53,805 nucleotides of DNA, taken from positions 1,502 to 55,306 of the forward strand of contig NZ_KK366010.1 in the NCBI RefSeq assembly GCF_000686725.1. The letters are read 5' to 3'. The DNA is from Clostridium akagii DSM 12554 (GTDB taxonomy: Bacteria > Bacillota > Clostridia > Clostridiales > Clostridiaceae). The stretch's first letter is position 1. Each line of letters begins with the position of its first letter. The notes beneath the pieces were generated by a model that was given only the letters and a program-made list of their open reading frames with translations, searched no databases and had not been told where the DNA came from. Both the position numbers and the translations under genes were made by a program. Positions 16,676-26,225 of the stretch are shown piece after piece.

Positions 16676-17500
16676 ATGAATGAAAAAAAATATGCAAAAA
16701 CTTATATAGTGTCCGTACTTTTAATTACTTGGATTATTACAGCTACTTTATTTATTCATCCTAATACAGGTCTTAAGCTTTTTACACTAATTATGTTTAT
16801 ACCTGGGATACTAGCTTTGATTTTTAATGACATCCAGTATAAAAGAAAAGATAAAATATACGAATGTTTTACAAATAGAATTAATAAAAAAGCAATGTTA
16901 TTTGGTATATTCTATCCTATACTATTTATAATGATATGTTCTCTTATAGCATTTACTACAGGTATAGGAACATTAACTTCTGAAAAAATCCCTGTAACAA
17001 GAGACATTATATATCTTATATTTGCTTCTATCTTAACTTTGCCCTTTGCATTAGGTGAAGAATATGGTTGGAGGGGTTATCTTCTTCCTAAACTTACTAA
17101 AATATATGGTAAAACCAAATCCACCATAATAGTAGGTATTGTATGGGGTTTGTATCATGTTCCAATAGTGTTTTTACTTGCAAAAACAACAGGCTTACCA
17201 AATCCATTTTTGCTTTGTATTATCCAAGCTTTAGCTGCATTTACCTTTAGTTTTCCTTCTTCATATTGTTATTACTTATCAGATAATATAATACCTGTTC
17301 TATTTATTCATTCTGTATGGAATTCAATAAATGTAATGATGCTTGGTGATATATACAAGAATCAGTATGGAATTATACGTGGAAATTTAGTAACCATTAA
17401 TGGAGAAGGTATTTTAGGTGTTATATTAGGTACAATTTTAATATTTGGGTTTATTAAAGTATGTTTTAACTCTACAACTCCAAGGTATTTAAAAAATTGA
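16676..17500 (+). CDS. CPBP-family intramembrane protease
   Basis: A 274-residue polytopic membrane protein. The CPBP (Abi/CAAX-like) motifs are all present: motif 1 EEYGWRGYLL (near residue 127), motif 2 GLYHVP, and motif 3 HSVWNSIN. These glutamic-acid proteases include CAAX prenyl proteases and bacteriocin self-immunity proteins; no bacteriocin gene is seen nearby. The ATG follows GGAGTGATTTAA. A terminator follows the stop. Confidence 0.9.
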   Translation: MNEKKYAKTYIVSVLLITWIITATLFIHPNTGLKLFTLIMFIPGILALIFNDIQYKRKDKIYECFTNRINKKAMLFGIFYPILFIMICSLIAFTTGIGTLTSEKIPVTRDIIYLIFASILTLPFALGEEYGWRGYLLPKLTKIYGKTKSTIIVGIVWGLYHVPIVFLLAKTTGLPNPFLLCIIQALAAFTFSFPSSYCYYLSDNIIPVLFIHSVWNSINVMMLGDIYKNQYGIIRGNLVTINGEGILGVILGTILIFGFIKVCFNSTTPRYLKN

Positions 17501-17505
17501 AAATG

Positions 17506-17549
17506 AAAAATGCTGCTACTCTAAGAAATTAGTACAACAGCATTTTTTT
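17506..17549 (+). terminator. Terminator after the CPBP gene
   Basis: AAATGCTG and CAGCATTT form the stem, with extra pairs (CTACT/AGTA) inside, followed by seven T residues. Confidence 0.75.
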
Positions 17550-17608
17550 GCAACGAAACAATTCCTTATAAATTATTTCAGTATAAAACCTAAATCTGCA
17601 TTGTATTA

Positions 17609-18460
17609 CTAAAATTCACATCTATAATAATCAACTTGAAAATCGATCTTAAATCCACACTTCTTATATAAATGAAAAGCCGTTGGATTTTCTGAATCCA
17701 CATCAAGCACTACTTTATCAGATTTGGCTAGTCCCTCAGTCAAGGCAAACTCAACCATTTGCTTTCCAAATCCTTTTCCACGGTATTTTGTAACAATACC
17801 CACGCCATAGAGAAAAGTATCAACTTCCTCATAATTAAAGGTAAAAACACCTACTGGAATCCCATCTTTGCAGGATATATATCCCTTTCGGTATTTAGAA
17901 GAAATTATAGTATCAATAAAATTATTGCTTTCCTCTAAATCTGGAAAAACATCCCGTGTACTTTCTGCAAATATTTCTTTGTTTTGATTATTCACCTCAA
18001 AAAACTGTAAATCCGAGTATTGTGGCAGAGTTTTCAACCCATTATGAGACATCTTGTATTCTGAGTGATCCAACTTAGCACACTCAAAATTTTTTAAAAC
18101 CCCTGCACCGCTTTTGCTTTTCGGTTCTACAACTAACAAAAACCTATTTATCCCCACCGATAATAACGTTTCTTTAGCTAGCTTCAACAGTTTTTTAAAG
18201 CATCCCTTTAATCTCTGCTCTGGATGTGTAACCGCTAATATTTCCGCTTCATAAAAAGTTGGCATAAATGTAGTTAAAAAAGCAATCAGCACATCATTTT
18301 CATATCACATGTAGAAGCACTGCAATGTTTTATCAAAGTTAATTTCGTTTGATAAAAAAGCATGATTTTCTAAAATATCTTCATGAAAAGCGACTGTTTC
18401 TAAATTTATAATTTCACTCATCTGATTTTCTGTTAATATATTTGTAGTTTCGATCCTCAC
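17609..18460 (-). pseudogene. Two-domain GNAT acetyltransferase with one in-frame stop
   Basis: The frame starts with GTG at 18460 behind GGAGGAATTTAC and runs to 17609, interrupted only by TGA at 18307-18305 (codon 52, in ..QCFYM*YENDVLIAF..). The remaining 227 codons contain a first degenerate GNAT half and a second canonical half with GIVTKYRGKGFGKQMV, followed by DVDSENPTAFHLYKKCGF. Apart from the stop the gene is undamaged, suggesting recent inactivation or a sequence error. Restart at the downstream ATG would give an N-truncated protein. Confidence 0.8.
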
Positions 18461-18939
18461 GTAAATTCCTCCTCATCAAATAAATATGCCAATAAAGAAA
18501 CATTTTTGGTGTGTTTTGACAAACATTATGAATAACTATTGTCAACTTACTACCACAACACCTTATATATCATGTTGTTATATCTTTACACGCACATCTG
18601 CAGAAATAGTGTAGAAAAAAGCAAGTATATAAAAAAGGCTTATGTTTTATTGCAGATACTAATCAATGATGGGAAATAATTATTTGTAATTGTTTGTAAT
18701 TATTTACTTTAATATTGATAATTTAGGACTTATAATATTCTAAAGCATAAAATCAATTAATAATTGTTTTAAAATGGGACAAGTATTTATACTTTATGGT
18801 AACAAATTATCAGCGTTTAATTTCTTTTTGAAATTTATAAAGGAATTAAGATGTTAATAAAATTTATTTGAATGGAGGTAAATTCTATAGAAAAATTAGA
18901 TAATATCATTGAAATTATTGTAAGGAAGGTGCTTATATA
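18461..18939. other. Intergenic with a small Rpn-family relic
   Basis: At 18631-18675 (plus) the bases encode KKAYVLLQILINDGK, matching KKAYDLLQIISKDEN of the Rpn pseudogene at 52328-53098. The rest is AT-rich and holds the GGAAGGTG ribosome-binding site of the next gene at its end. Confidence 0.5.
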
Positions 18940-19764
18940 GTGGATAAAATTTTGGTTTTAGGTGGAAGTGGATTAGTTGGGAAAGCTTTAATTAATGAAT
19001 TAGAAAATGATTATGATGTCTATGGTACATATCACAGTGAATATAATAATAAAAATGCAAATAATTTATTTAAACTAGATATAGATAATTTAAATGATAT
19101 AAAAGAAATAATAAAAACAGTAAAACCGAATATCATAATTTCATGTTTAAGTGGTGATTTTAATGAACAATTTAAGATACACAAAGAAATAGAAAATTAT
19201 TTAAGCAGAATAAACGGTAAGTTGTATTTTTGCTCTTCTGCTAATGTGTTTGATAATGAAGTAGATAAAGTTCATTACGAATATGATTGTGTATCGGCTG
19301 AAAGTGATTATGGAAAATTTAAAATTAAATGTGAAAAAGAATTAGCTCTAATATTAAAAGATAAGTTATGCATAATTAGATTACCTTGTATTTGGGGTAA
19401 GAATTCACCGAGATTTAACAATTTAGTTGAAATGTTAAAAAAGCATGAAGAAATACCTGTGTACTCTAATTATTATTTAACAAATAATACTGATGTTATG
19501 TTAGCAAAACAGATTCATTATATTATTAGAAATAATTTTAAAGGTGTATATCATTTATCTACTAATGATGTAGTAAATTATCAAGAATTTATAGAGGAAA
19601 TCATAGAAAAATTAGAGTACAAGGATATTAAATTTAAAATTACTAAATTACCTTCAGAAAAATATTATTTAGCAATTTCAACTATTCATACAGATATACC
19701 TAGCAATTTTAAAATTACAAATAAAGATGTAGTGAATTATTTAACTATGGTTTTTTTTGCCTAA
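18940..19764 (+). CDS. NAD-dependent sugar reductase/epimerase (RmlD-like SDR)
   Basis: A 274-residue extended short-chain dehydrogenase. The Rossmann motif is VLGGSGLVGKAL at the N-terminus, and the catalytic tyrosine-lysine pair is YGKFK (near residue 127). The CSSANVFD strand and the DVMLAKQI..GVYHLS region follow the dTDP-4-dehydrorhamnose reductase pattern. The start is GTG, with GGAAGGTG upstream. It stands alone, so the nucleotide-sugar substrate cannot be assigned. Confidence 0.82.
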   Translation: MDKILVLGGSGLVGKALINELENDYDVYGTYHSEYNNKNANNLFKLDIDNLNDIKEIIKTVKPNIIISCLSGDFNEQFKIHKEIENYLSRINGKLYFCSSANVFDNEVDKVHYEYDCVSAESDYGKFKIKCEKELALILKDKLCIIRLPCIWGKNSPRFNNLVEMLKKHEEIPVYSNYYLTNNTDVMLAKQIHYIIRNNFKGVYHLSTNDVVNYQEFIEEIIEKLEYKDIKFKITKLPSEKYYLAISTIHTDIPSNFKITNKDVVNYLTMVFFA

Positions 19765-19854
19765 TACCCCCAAAACACCAACATTTACGACAACCCCCAC
19801 TCTAAGAAAAATAGTACCATAAACCTTCGTTTAAGATACTTAAATAGAAAAATC

Positions 19855-19886
19855 GAAAGCCACACGATAGTAATTGTGTGGCTTTC
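19855..19886. terminator. Bidirectional terminator
   Basis: GAAAGCCACAC and GTGTGGCTTTC are perfect 11-bp arms with a 10-base loop, lying between two convergent genes (18940-19764 and 19928-20221). Confidence 0.8.
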
Positions 19887-19927
19887 ATAATGATTAAATC
19901 TAATGAACAATATACGAATATTATGTA

Positions 19928-20221
19928 TTAAATACCAGCTGATTTAATTATTGTCGAAATCATCACAAATAGTAAAAATGCAGAAACAATGCACATGAAA
20001 AAACCTAACACTCTTTGTTTTTGGTAACTGAAAGAATTAAGACCACTTAACAACATTATTAGACATAAACTTCCTTGAGTTAAAATACGAAATACATAAC
20101 TATTACTATTACTATTACTATTACTATTACTAATAGTTAGTGATGAAAATACAATGGTGAAAATTGAAGCAATTATAATTGCTATTATAATTGGTGTATT
20201 CTTTTTTAATTCTATTTTCAT
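19928..20221 (-). CDS. Small membrane protein (DUF3953-like) with NS repeat
   Basis: 97 residues from the ATG at 20221 (GTGAGGTTG upstream). One N-terminal span, a low-complexity NSNSNSNSNS linker and two more spans (GSLCLIMLLSGLNSF; VLGFFMCIVSAFLLFV). The linker is encoded by a six-base repeat (AATAGT), so copy-number change would alter linker length but not frame. DUF3953 is suggested from the overall pattern; function unknown. Confidence 0.65.
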   Translation of the reverse strand: MKIELKKNTPIIIAIIIASIFTIVFSSLTISNSNSNSNSNSYVFRILTQGSLCLIMLLSGLNSFSYQKQRVLGFFMCIVSAFLLFVMISTIIKSAGI

Positions 20222-20702
20222 AATCTTCAACCTCACTTTTTTAATTTAGTGAACAATAATTAACAAATATAACTCAAACATATACAATATTATACCATAA
20301 TATTGATTAAATGGTAGATTGTAATTATTGAGATTATAGAGTATGAATTCCACACAATAACAATTGAGTTGAAATCATTAAATAGGCTTGAAGCTTTTGT
20401 ACTTTATCCATTTATAAAAGTTAGTTCAACATAATATAATTATACAAATCACATGATACACTATTGGGACCTATTATCAACGTTTATTCTCTTTATTCTC
20501 TTACCTTTTCCTTGTCTCATATAACTATAGTTAAATGAGACGTAGTTAATCAAAGAAAATAGGTAGCATAAACTTAATATTTAGTAAAGGCACAAAAATG
20601 TGCGTACTAGCTTAATTGTTGCCTGGGCGTATAATAGGTGTTGTGGAGAGGTATTTTAGCAAATCATTCTACGACTAATGATTAAGCAAGGAGAAATAAA
20701 AA
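20222..20702. other. Intergenic, nothing recognised
   Basis: AT-rich with an imperfect repeat TCTCTTTATTCTCTTACC near 20488. The GCAAGGAGAAATAAA at its end is the ribosome-binding site of the HxlR pseudogene. No small gene or RNA identified. Confidence 0.5.
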
Positions 20703-21065
20703 ATGAATAGGAAAAATATTTATGGTGATGATTTCCCCATTTTACATGCACTAAACATTATAGGCGGGAAATGGAGACTTCCAATTATATGGTAATTATC
20801 GGATGGAGGTCTGCGTTATAACCAAATAAAAAGAAATTTAAATGGAATTACTAACATTATGCTAACTCGTTCATTGCAGGATTTAGAAGAATATGGCCTT
20901 GTCATACGTATTCAACATTCCGTAATACCACCACATGTTGAATATTTTCTAACTGAGCATTCAAAAAATCTTATTCCTATAATGACGCTGATTTCAGAAT
21001 GGGGCAAAGATCAAATGTCCAGAGAAAAGAATGAGTTATTTCATTATAAAGATAAAAAGGAGTGA
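20703..21065 (+). pseudogene. HxlR-family regulator with one in-frame stop
   Basis: The frame starts at ATG 20703 and reads ILHALNIIGGKWRLPIIW, then TAA at 20793-20795 (codon 31), then continues in frame LSDGGLRYNQIKRNLNGIT and a normal HxlR winged helix to 21065. HxlR proteins are redox or electrophile sensors of about 110-120 residues. A single base change would restore the gene. It sits seven bases upstream of a ferredoxin-nitroreductase, its probable target. Confidence 0.85.
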
Positions 21066-21071
21066 AAACCA

Positions 21072-21881
21072 ATGGACTTGATTAAAGTGAACCAATCTAA
21101 ATGTATTAAATGTGGATTTTGCGTGAATGTGTGTCCGTTAAATGTTTTATGTATGGGAGAAGATGGTCCTATAGCAATCAGCCCACAATCATGTATGAAG
21201 TGTGGACAGTGTGTTGCTATATGTCCTCGTAGAGCCATTGACAATATTAAGACACCACTAGCTAATCAATCCGTAATTAACGATTCTCTTTTTATAAATT
21301 CAGAAACGGCTGAACAATTTCTTAGGTCACGTCGATCAATTCGCTGTTATAAAAATAAAGCTGTACCTCGTGACCAATTAGAAAAATTAGTGGATATTGC
21401 GCGTTTCGCCCCCACTGCTAGTAATAGGCAAGATGTATCATACATTATTGTAGAAAATAAGGAGATAATTAAAAAAGCTACTGAGATAACTATAGAGTGG
21501 ATGGAATCAGAAATTAAAAATTCTTCTTCACACTATAGTTTTCCATACCATGTTCATGCTTACAGAGAGACTGGCACAGATACAATCCTACGTGATTGTC
21601 CATATCTTATTTTGGCAACAACTCCAAAGGATTTTAAAAATGGCCGAGAAAATACAATGTTATCACTTGACTACCTAACGTTGTTTGCAACTACTTTTGG
21701 GCTAGGCACTTGTTGGGCCGGAGTCTTTGAAATGTGCGCATTTGCAAAGGATTCTCCAGTATTAAAGTTGTTCAACATTTCAGATGATAAGATTATAACC
21801 GGAGCAATTATGATTGGTTATCCCAAATATAGTTATAAGAGAATGGTTGATCGCAGACCATTAGATGTTACTTGGATTTAA
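21072..21881 (+). CDS. Ferredoxin-nitroreductase fusion
   Basis: A 269-residue protein with two 4Fe-4S motifs in the first 60 residues (CIKCGFCVNVCP and CMKCGQCVAICP), joined to an FMN nitroreductase domain (SRRSIRCYKNKAVP; TASNRQDVSYIIV; FGLGTCWAG). It is a ferredoxin-type electron-transfer nitroreductase common in anaerobes. It follows the HxlR pseudogene by seven bases, so expression may now be constitutive or lost. Substrate unknown. Confidence 0.92.
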   Translation: MDLIKVNQSKCIKCGFCVNVCPLNVLCMGEDGPIAISPQSCMKCGQCVAICPRRAIDNIKTPLANQSVINDSLFINSETAEQFLRSRRSIRCYKNKAVPRDQLEKLVDIARFAPTASNRQDVSYIIVENKEIIKKATEITIEWMESEIKNSSSHYSFPYHVHAYRETGTDTILRDCPYLILATTPKDFKNGRENTMLSLDYLTLFATTFGLGTCWAGVFEMCAFAKDSPVLKLFNISDDKIITGAIMIGYPKYSYKRMVDRRPLDVTWI

Positions 21882-21992
21882 TGTTTTCTCGCTTGGTTGT
21901 TTAAGTACTCTAAAATGTGCATCACCTATCCAACCGTCCGTTACTATCCAAGCATCTTTAGTTTCAATCAGCTTTGGTTTGGGTCTATTCAT
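21861..21992 (-). CDS. Possible 43-residue protein
   Basis: An ATG at 21992 with GAAGG upstream opens a 43-codon frame beginning MNRPKPKLIETKDAWIVTDG and ending inside the antisense 3' end of the nitroreductase gene. The composition looks protein-like, but I recognise no family. It may be a truncated N-terminus of a longer lost gene. Confidence 0.3.
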   Translation of the reverse strand: MNRPKPKLIETKDAWIVTDGWIGDAHFRVLKQPSEKTLNPSNI

Positions 21993-22357
21993 TTTAAATT
22001 ACCTTCATTCATTTTAATTTGAGCTCAAGCTTTTGGATTTGATTTCCTCGCCTTTTTATCCCATTATACCAAATAGTTCATATTTCCCCATATGGTTCAA
22101 TCAATTTATGTATAAAATATTCTATATTGGTTATAACTTAAAATATCATACATTATTGTATATCAATCCTTAGAACGTGCCGAATGGTGAGTTCTTTTTT
22201 CTAATTGTCTACAGATAAACTATATGATTAGAGCTATTAGAATATCTTAAGGAATTTATTTGTATTGATTTATCCAATATAGTACATTACAATTATATGA
22301 CATAGCAAATATATGACATAGCAAATATGTAAATATAATCAAAAGGGATTGATACTT
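21993..22357. other. Intergenic with one terminator-like repeat
   Basis: Contains a copy of the AACGTGCC/GGTGAGTT hairpin with a T-run at 22173-22200 (see the repeats near 25.9-36.3 kb) and a tandem ATATGACATAGCAA duplication near 22300. Otherwise nothing. Confidence 0.6.
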
Positions 22358-22525
22358 ATGAATTTAGATGAAAATATAGAAATTCTGAGAGAGCAACTAG
22401 ATTATATGTTATTAAATGAGTGCGACATATTCGACGATAAAGTAATTAAATCAAGTACAGAATTGGACGAGCTTACTAATAGATATTATTCCTATGATGA
22501 TAAACCTAATTTTAGTACCAATTGA
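22358..22525 (+). CDS. Spo0E-like aspartyl-phosphate phosphatase
   Basis: A 55-residue protein with the Spo0E-family pattern: an N-terminal helix IEILREQLDYMLL, then SSTELDELTNRYY, matching the S-x-x-L-D-x-L signature. Family members dephosphorylate Spo0A-P and delay sporulation. The ATG follows AAAAGGGATTGATACTT. It lies about 2.4 kb from the Spo0A-like pseudogene on the same island. It is too short for standard gene finders but clearly a member. Confidence 0.8.
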   Translation: MNLDENIEILREQLDYMLLNECDIFDDKVIKSSTELDELTNRYYSYDDKPNFSTN

Positions 22526-22527
22526 TT

Positions 22528-22701
22528 TTATCTTCTCATTTTTAATTTATTAGATCTACTATCCAAAAATCTTTTCTTTTGATACGTAAGGCTTTCATAT
22601 TCTTTGTCATCTATTAAACCTCTTTGCTTAAGTTTATCTAATAAATAGATCATATGTTCACAAAGTTCTTTTATATCGTTCTCATATTTATTATTTTCCA
22701 C
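22528..22701 (-). CDS. Small hypothetical protein
   Basis: A GTG start at 22701 has GGAG nine bases upstream. The 57 residues are charged and helical (KELCEHMIYLLDKLKQRG), then LIDDKEYESLTYQKKRFLDS, resembling a short SHOCT-like tail. It converges on the Spo0E-like gene, with two bases between the stops. I recognise no named family. Confidence 0.5.
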   Translation of the reverse strand: MENNKYENDIKELCEHMIYLLDKLKQRGLIDDKEYESLTYQKKRFLDSRSNKLKMRR

Positions 22702-23031
22702 ACTAAACATCTCCAAATATAAAATCTTTATATTGCAATAATATCATATTTTAACAATTTGTTAAATACTTTGTTACATATTCGTTACCGGACCTAGTTC
22801 AGAATAATTTAATGTTACCGATAATTAGTGTGTACAATAGTTAATATTCAAATGGTCTCACCTAAGATGAACGTACCAAATGGTGCGTTCTTTATTATGT
22901 ATAAAAATAATAATATAAATATTTATATGCATTCATTATAAATAAAGGAGAGCATAAGACTAGTCCTCCCATAATTTCCTTATTAATTATTACGTACACA
23001 ATATTGAACTTAAATATATTTTTTTATGTTA
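22702..23031. other. Intergenic with one terminator-like repeat
   Basis: 22825-22893 carries GTGTGTACAATAGTTAATAT, then TCTCACCTAAGATGAACG and the GGTGCGTT hairpin; the same block recurs at 33064-33130. No gene seen. Confidence 0.6.
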
Positions 23032-24234
23032 TTAATCAAAAATATGTTTTTCTTTTTTTAACTTAAAAATCTCTTCAACCGCTTTTTGATACCCCCCTGT
23101 TTGTTTAAAAGAGCTACTTATCTTTTTAATATTTTCAAGATAACTTGGATTAATTAAAACTTCTTTAACAGAATTTTTTAAAATTTCTGAAGTGAGTTTG
23201 TCTTTATCAAGAGAAATAGCTGCTCCAAGTTCTGAAGCTCTTCCTGCCATATATGGTTGATCTGCTCCTATAGGTATTGCTACAAAAGGTATATTATTAT
23301 ATAGTAAATCATTTGTACTATTCATTCCTGCATGAGTTATAGCAACATCAGTATACTTTAGAATTTTTGATTGCGGAACATAATTCCTAACAATGAAATT
23401 ACTTGGTATATCAAATGAAGATAAATCTACATTGTACGCCGACATAACTACAATCACATCACTGTTTGCAAAACTTTTAAAGAATATATCATAGAGCTTA
23501 CTGCTAGTATTGTTAAAGACTGTACCTAATGAAATATAAATTACTTCCTTACCTTCTAATTTTTCAAAGGGAAAATCCAAATTATCTTCACCGTCATATA
23601 TTGGTGGACCAATAAATATAAAATTTTCGCTATAATATTCAGGATGTGGTACAAAATATTTAGAAGTATATGCAATGTTAATATCTCCCATATTAAAATA
23701 CATATCAACTATCTCTGGCATTTTAATATTGTAAGTTTTTTCTAATTTACCTGCCACGTTTTTATAAATTCCAGTATTTTGATAATTTTTTATTTGATTT
23801 TCATTTATAGATAATGAATTCGCTGGCCTTAGTTCTTCTTTGGTGGCAAATATTGCAAATGAAGAAATAGTAGGAATCTTTAATATTTGACTAATAATAT
23901 TTGCATAAGGAAACATAGCACTGTAAACTATATAATCAAATTTTATGTTCTTAATTTTTTCTAAAATTTCACTTATAGTTTCTTGACTTTTATAAAGATC
24001 ATTATTTATAATATCTAAATAATCGTCAATAGTACTCATTTTTCCTGGAATATGATTTCCCCTAAAATTAGCATAGCTCTTAAATATAGCCCCAGTTTTT
24101 TCTATTTTCTTTTTAAATTGATCTGTGCAAAAATAGACTACATTCTCTCCTTCTTTAATTAGCGCATCTACAAGCCCTAATGTTGGATTAATATGACCAT
24201 GAGCTGGAATATTTAAAAAAAGTACATTTGACAT
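23032..24234 (-). CDS. Macrolide-type glycosyltransferase (MGT, GT1 family)
   Basis: A 400-residue GT-B glycosyltransferase. The N-terminal acceptor domain starts FLNIPAHGHINPTLGLVDAL, the usual MGT opening with the catalytic histidine. The C-terminal nucleotide-sugar site is THAGMNSTNDLLYNNIPFV, followed by IPIGADQPYMAGRASELGAA. Family members glucosylate macrolides and other hydrophobic acceptors from UDP-glucose, often for drug inactivation. No adjacent biosynthetic genes are present, so detoxification is the likelier role (inference). Confidence 0.9.
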   Translation of the reverse strand: MSNVLFLNIPAHGHINPTLGLVDALIKEGENVVYFCTDQFKKKIEKTGAIFKSYANFRGNHIPGKMSTIDDYLDIINNDLYKSQETISEILEKIKNIKFDYIVYSAMFPYANIISQILKIPTISSFAIFATKEELRPANSLSINENQIKNYQNTGIYKNVAGKLEKTYNIKMPEIVDMYFNMGDINIAYTSKYFVPHPEYYSENFIFIGPPIYDGEDNLDFPFEKLEGKEVIYISLGTVFNNTSSKLYDIFFKSFANSDVIVVMSAYNVDLSSFDIPSNFIVRNYVPQSKILKYTDVAITHAGMNSTNDLLYNNIPFVAIPIGADQPYMAGRASELGAAISLDKDKLTSEILKNSVKEVLINPSYLENIKKISSSFKQTGGYQKAVEEIFKLKKEKHIFD

Positions 24235-24749
24235 ATCCTCACATCCTAACCTTATTTATACTGATATTTTACTACAATTATTAATTATGTCAATATATGA
24301 ATAAACAATTTAATTAATAAATGTTGCATCAATCATTTCAACTCGGAATTCTAAAAATCAATAAATTATATATTGACCTTTTTTAATGGATTAAAATAAA
24401 AAAAATCTAGCTAAATATTAATCAAATTAGACTTCCAGGAATAATATCACTTTGTAAAAATAAAATCCAAGATATTATGTCCAAGATTTAAATTTATAAT
24501 TTAGATTTTTGAATTGTGGCAACAATTTTTCTATTTTAATATTATTTTTTCCTCACTAATCAATGAAATGGTGCTCCAAATGGTGTGTTCTTTTGGTTCA
24601 TGTACTCTCAATGATCTAATGTATCTTTTTAATTTTACTGAGTATACTATAATTGAATCAATATTGATTATAGATTCAATTATGCTATTTTTGTCAAAAA
24701 GAAAGCCAAAGGACTTTTTCTCCTTTGGCTTTCCCCATAGTTTATAATT
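24235..24749. other. Intergenic with repeat hairpin and terminator
   Basis: Holds a degenerate hairpin copy (GGTGCTCCAAATGGTGTGTTC) at 24569-24594 and the bidirectional terminator at 24701-24733. A 77-codon plus frame across it lacks a ribosome-binding site and reads through the terminator, so it is not called. Confidence 0.6.
24701..24733. terminator. Bidirectional terminator
   Basis: GAAAGCCAAAGGA and TCCTTTGGCTTTC are perfect 13-bp arms around CTTTTTC, immediately after the small gene at 24750-24902. Confidence 0.85.
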
Positions 24750-24902
24750 TTACTTATTCTTGAAAGTTATAAACACAACTTCGCTACATTTTTTACATAC
24801 TAATGCTATAGTACCATCTTCACAGTTTCTAATCTCAAAATTCACTATTTGATTATCTATTTTTAAATCTTCTATATTTCCACACTTACACATTAATTTC
24901 AT
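24750..24902 (-). CDS. Small zinc-ribbon-like protein
   Basis: 50 residues from the ATG at 24902 (GGGGAGGATACACA upstream). Two cysteine pairs, CKCGN near the start and CKKCSE near the end, are spaced as in a small zinc ribbon or rubredoxin-like knuckle. No named family. It lies downstream of the Spo0A-like pseudogene with a 36-base gap and may have been co-transcribed with it. Confidence 0.6.
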   Translation of the reverse strand: MKLMCKCGNIEDLKIDNQIVNFEIRNCEDGTIALVCKKCSEVVFITFKNK

Positions 24903-24938
24903 TGTGTATCCTCCCCATTTTTGTACAGCTTGCATAAC

Positions 24939-25760
24939 TTAATTTGCTATTTTATTACTAGACCTTATCTTATCTGCAATTGTAGCGATAAATTCGCTGT
25001 TTGTAGGCTTTGTTTCCCCGTTCCTCACCATACAACCAAATAGGTTATTGATGACTTCCGTTTGCCCTCTGCTATAGGCTACTTCTATTGCGTGTCTTAT
25101 TGATCTTTCTACCCTACTTCCTGTTGTATTATGTTTTATAGCTACAGAAGGATACAGTTCTTTTGTAACTGCAGACATTAGTACCATATTATTCACTACC
25201 ATACTTATAGCTTCCCTTAAGTATATATATTCCTTAATATGTGCAGGAATACCAATCTCATGGAAAATATCAGTTACAGATACCTCTAAGTAATATGAAT
25301 CTTTAAATTCTGATACAGTCTTAGGCTTATTTGTTTTGACAAATGAATCTTCAAACTTAACTTCATCACTTAATAAAATATCATTTGCCATTTTCCTAAT
25401 TCTTTTAATCAAAACCTCTAAATCGAAAGGCTTAATTATATAATAATCTGCTCCTAATTCTAATGTTCTCTGAGTAATTTTATCTTGTCCTACTGCTTAT
25501 AATACAATAATTTTTGGCATTGGATTAAGGTTCATACTGTTTAATTCTTCAATAACTCCTATTCCATCTATATGAGGCATTATAATATCTAATATTACTA
25601 AATTAGGTTTTTTCTTCTCTATTAATTTTAAACCTTCTACTCCATCATTTGCTATTCCAGTTACAATTATATCTCCCTGATTTGACAAACAATCGTTAAG
25701 AACACTACAAAATTCTCTGTTATCATCTACTATAATTATACTAATTTTACTACTGTTCAT
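24939..25760 (-). pseudogene. spo0A: Spo0A paralogue with one in-frame stop
   Basis: The frame starts at ATG 25760 with a receiver domain (SIIIVDDNREFCSVLND; LVILDIIMPHIDG) and meets TAA at 25499-25497 (codon 88, [19 protein letters not shown], where family members have Ser). It resumes in frame with [13 protein letters not shown] and the complete Spo0A DNA-binding domain ([17 protein letters not shown]-like segment; [16 protein letters not shown]). One C-to-A change would explain the stop. The chromosomal spo0A is presumably elsewhere; this is an island-borne copy. Confidence 0.88.
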
Positions 25761-26225
25761 ACTTTTATTCTCCTTTATTTCTATATTATGGTAATAAAGG
25801 TTTCCGACAAAAGAGTCATAATTCCTTCTTATTTTAAAATAAAAAAAATTATTGATTACTCATCCCTATGTTTTCTTTTATTCTATAAATTTATTTCTTT
25901 AGAATATATTACCCTTACAATTTACCAACAAAAAACGTGCCAAGTGGTGCGTTCTTTTTTTATTGTAACATATTCTCATTTACTTATATTTATATTTATA
26001 TTTATGTTTCCTCATTTTTTATTGTTCTTTCTCAATTTTATTAAAAGGCGCACCTATAAGGTGATACGCCTTTTTTGTTTTTTGAATTTATTATAAAAAT
26101 CATCTTACAGCTACTTTACCCTGGTTACATGAATGCTGCTACTACCTCTCGTACAAATGTAAAGTGATCAATTAAATCTTATATCTCCCATCGTCTTTTC
26201 ATAATAGTACTCTTAATTTCTCCAA
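25761..26225. other. Intergenic with hairpin repeat element
   Basis: Apart from the repeat at 25934-26076, there is only the RBS of the Spo0A-like gene (AAAGGAGAATAAAAG) and featureless DNA. The 102-codon plus frame over it is a by-product of the T-rich repeat. Confidence 0.6.
25934..26076 (+). repeat. Multi-hairpin repeat element, copy A
   Basis: Starts with the AACGTGCCAAGTGGTGCGTT hairpin plus T-run and ends with GGCGCACCTATAAGGTGATACGCC plus T-run. It is preceded by ATTACCCTTACAATTTACCA as in copies B and D. Its middle is degenerate. Confidence 0.7.

Noticed and set aside
20095-20140. Phase-variable repeat in the NS-repeat membrane protein
   Set aside because: The repeat unit is six bases, so slippage keeps the reading frame; it can change length only.
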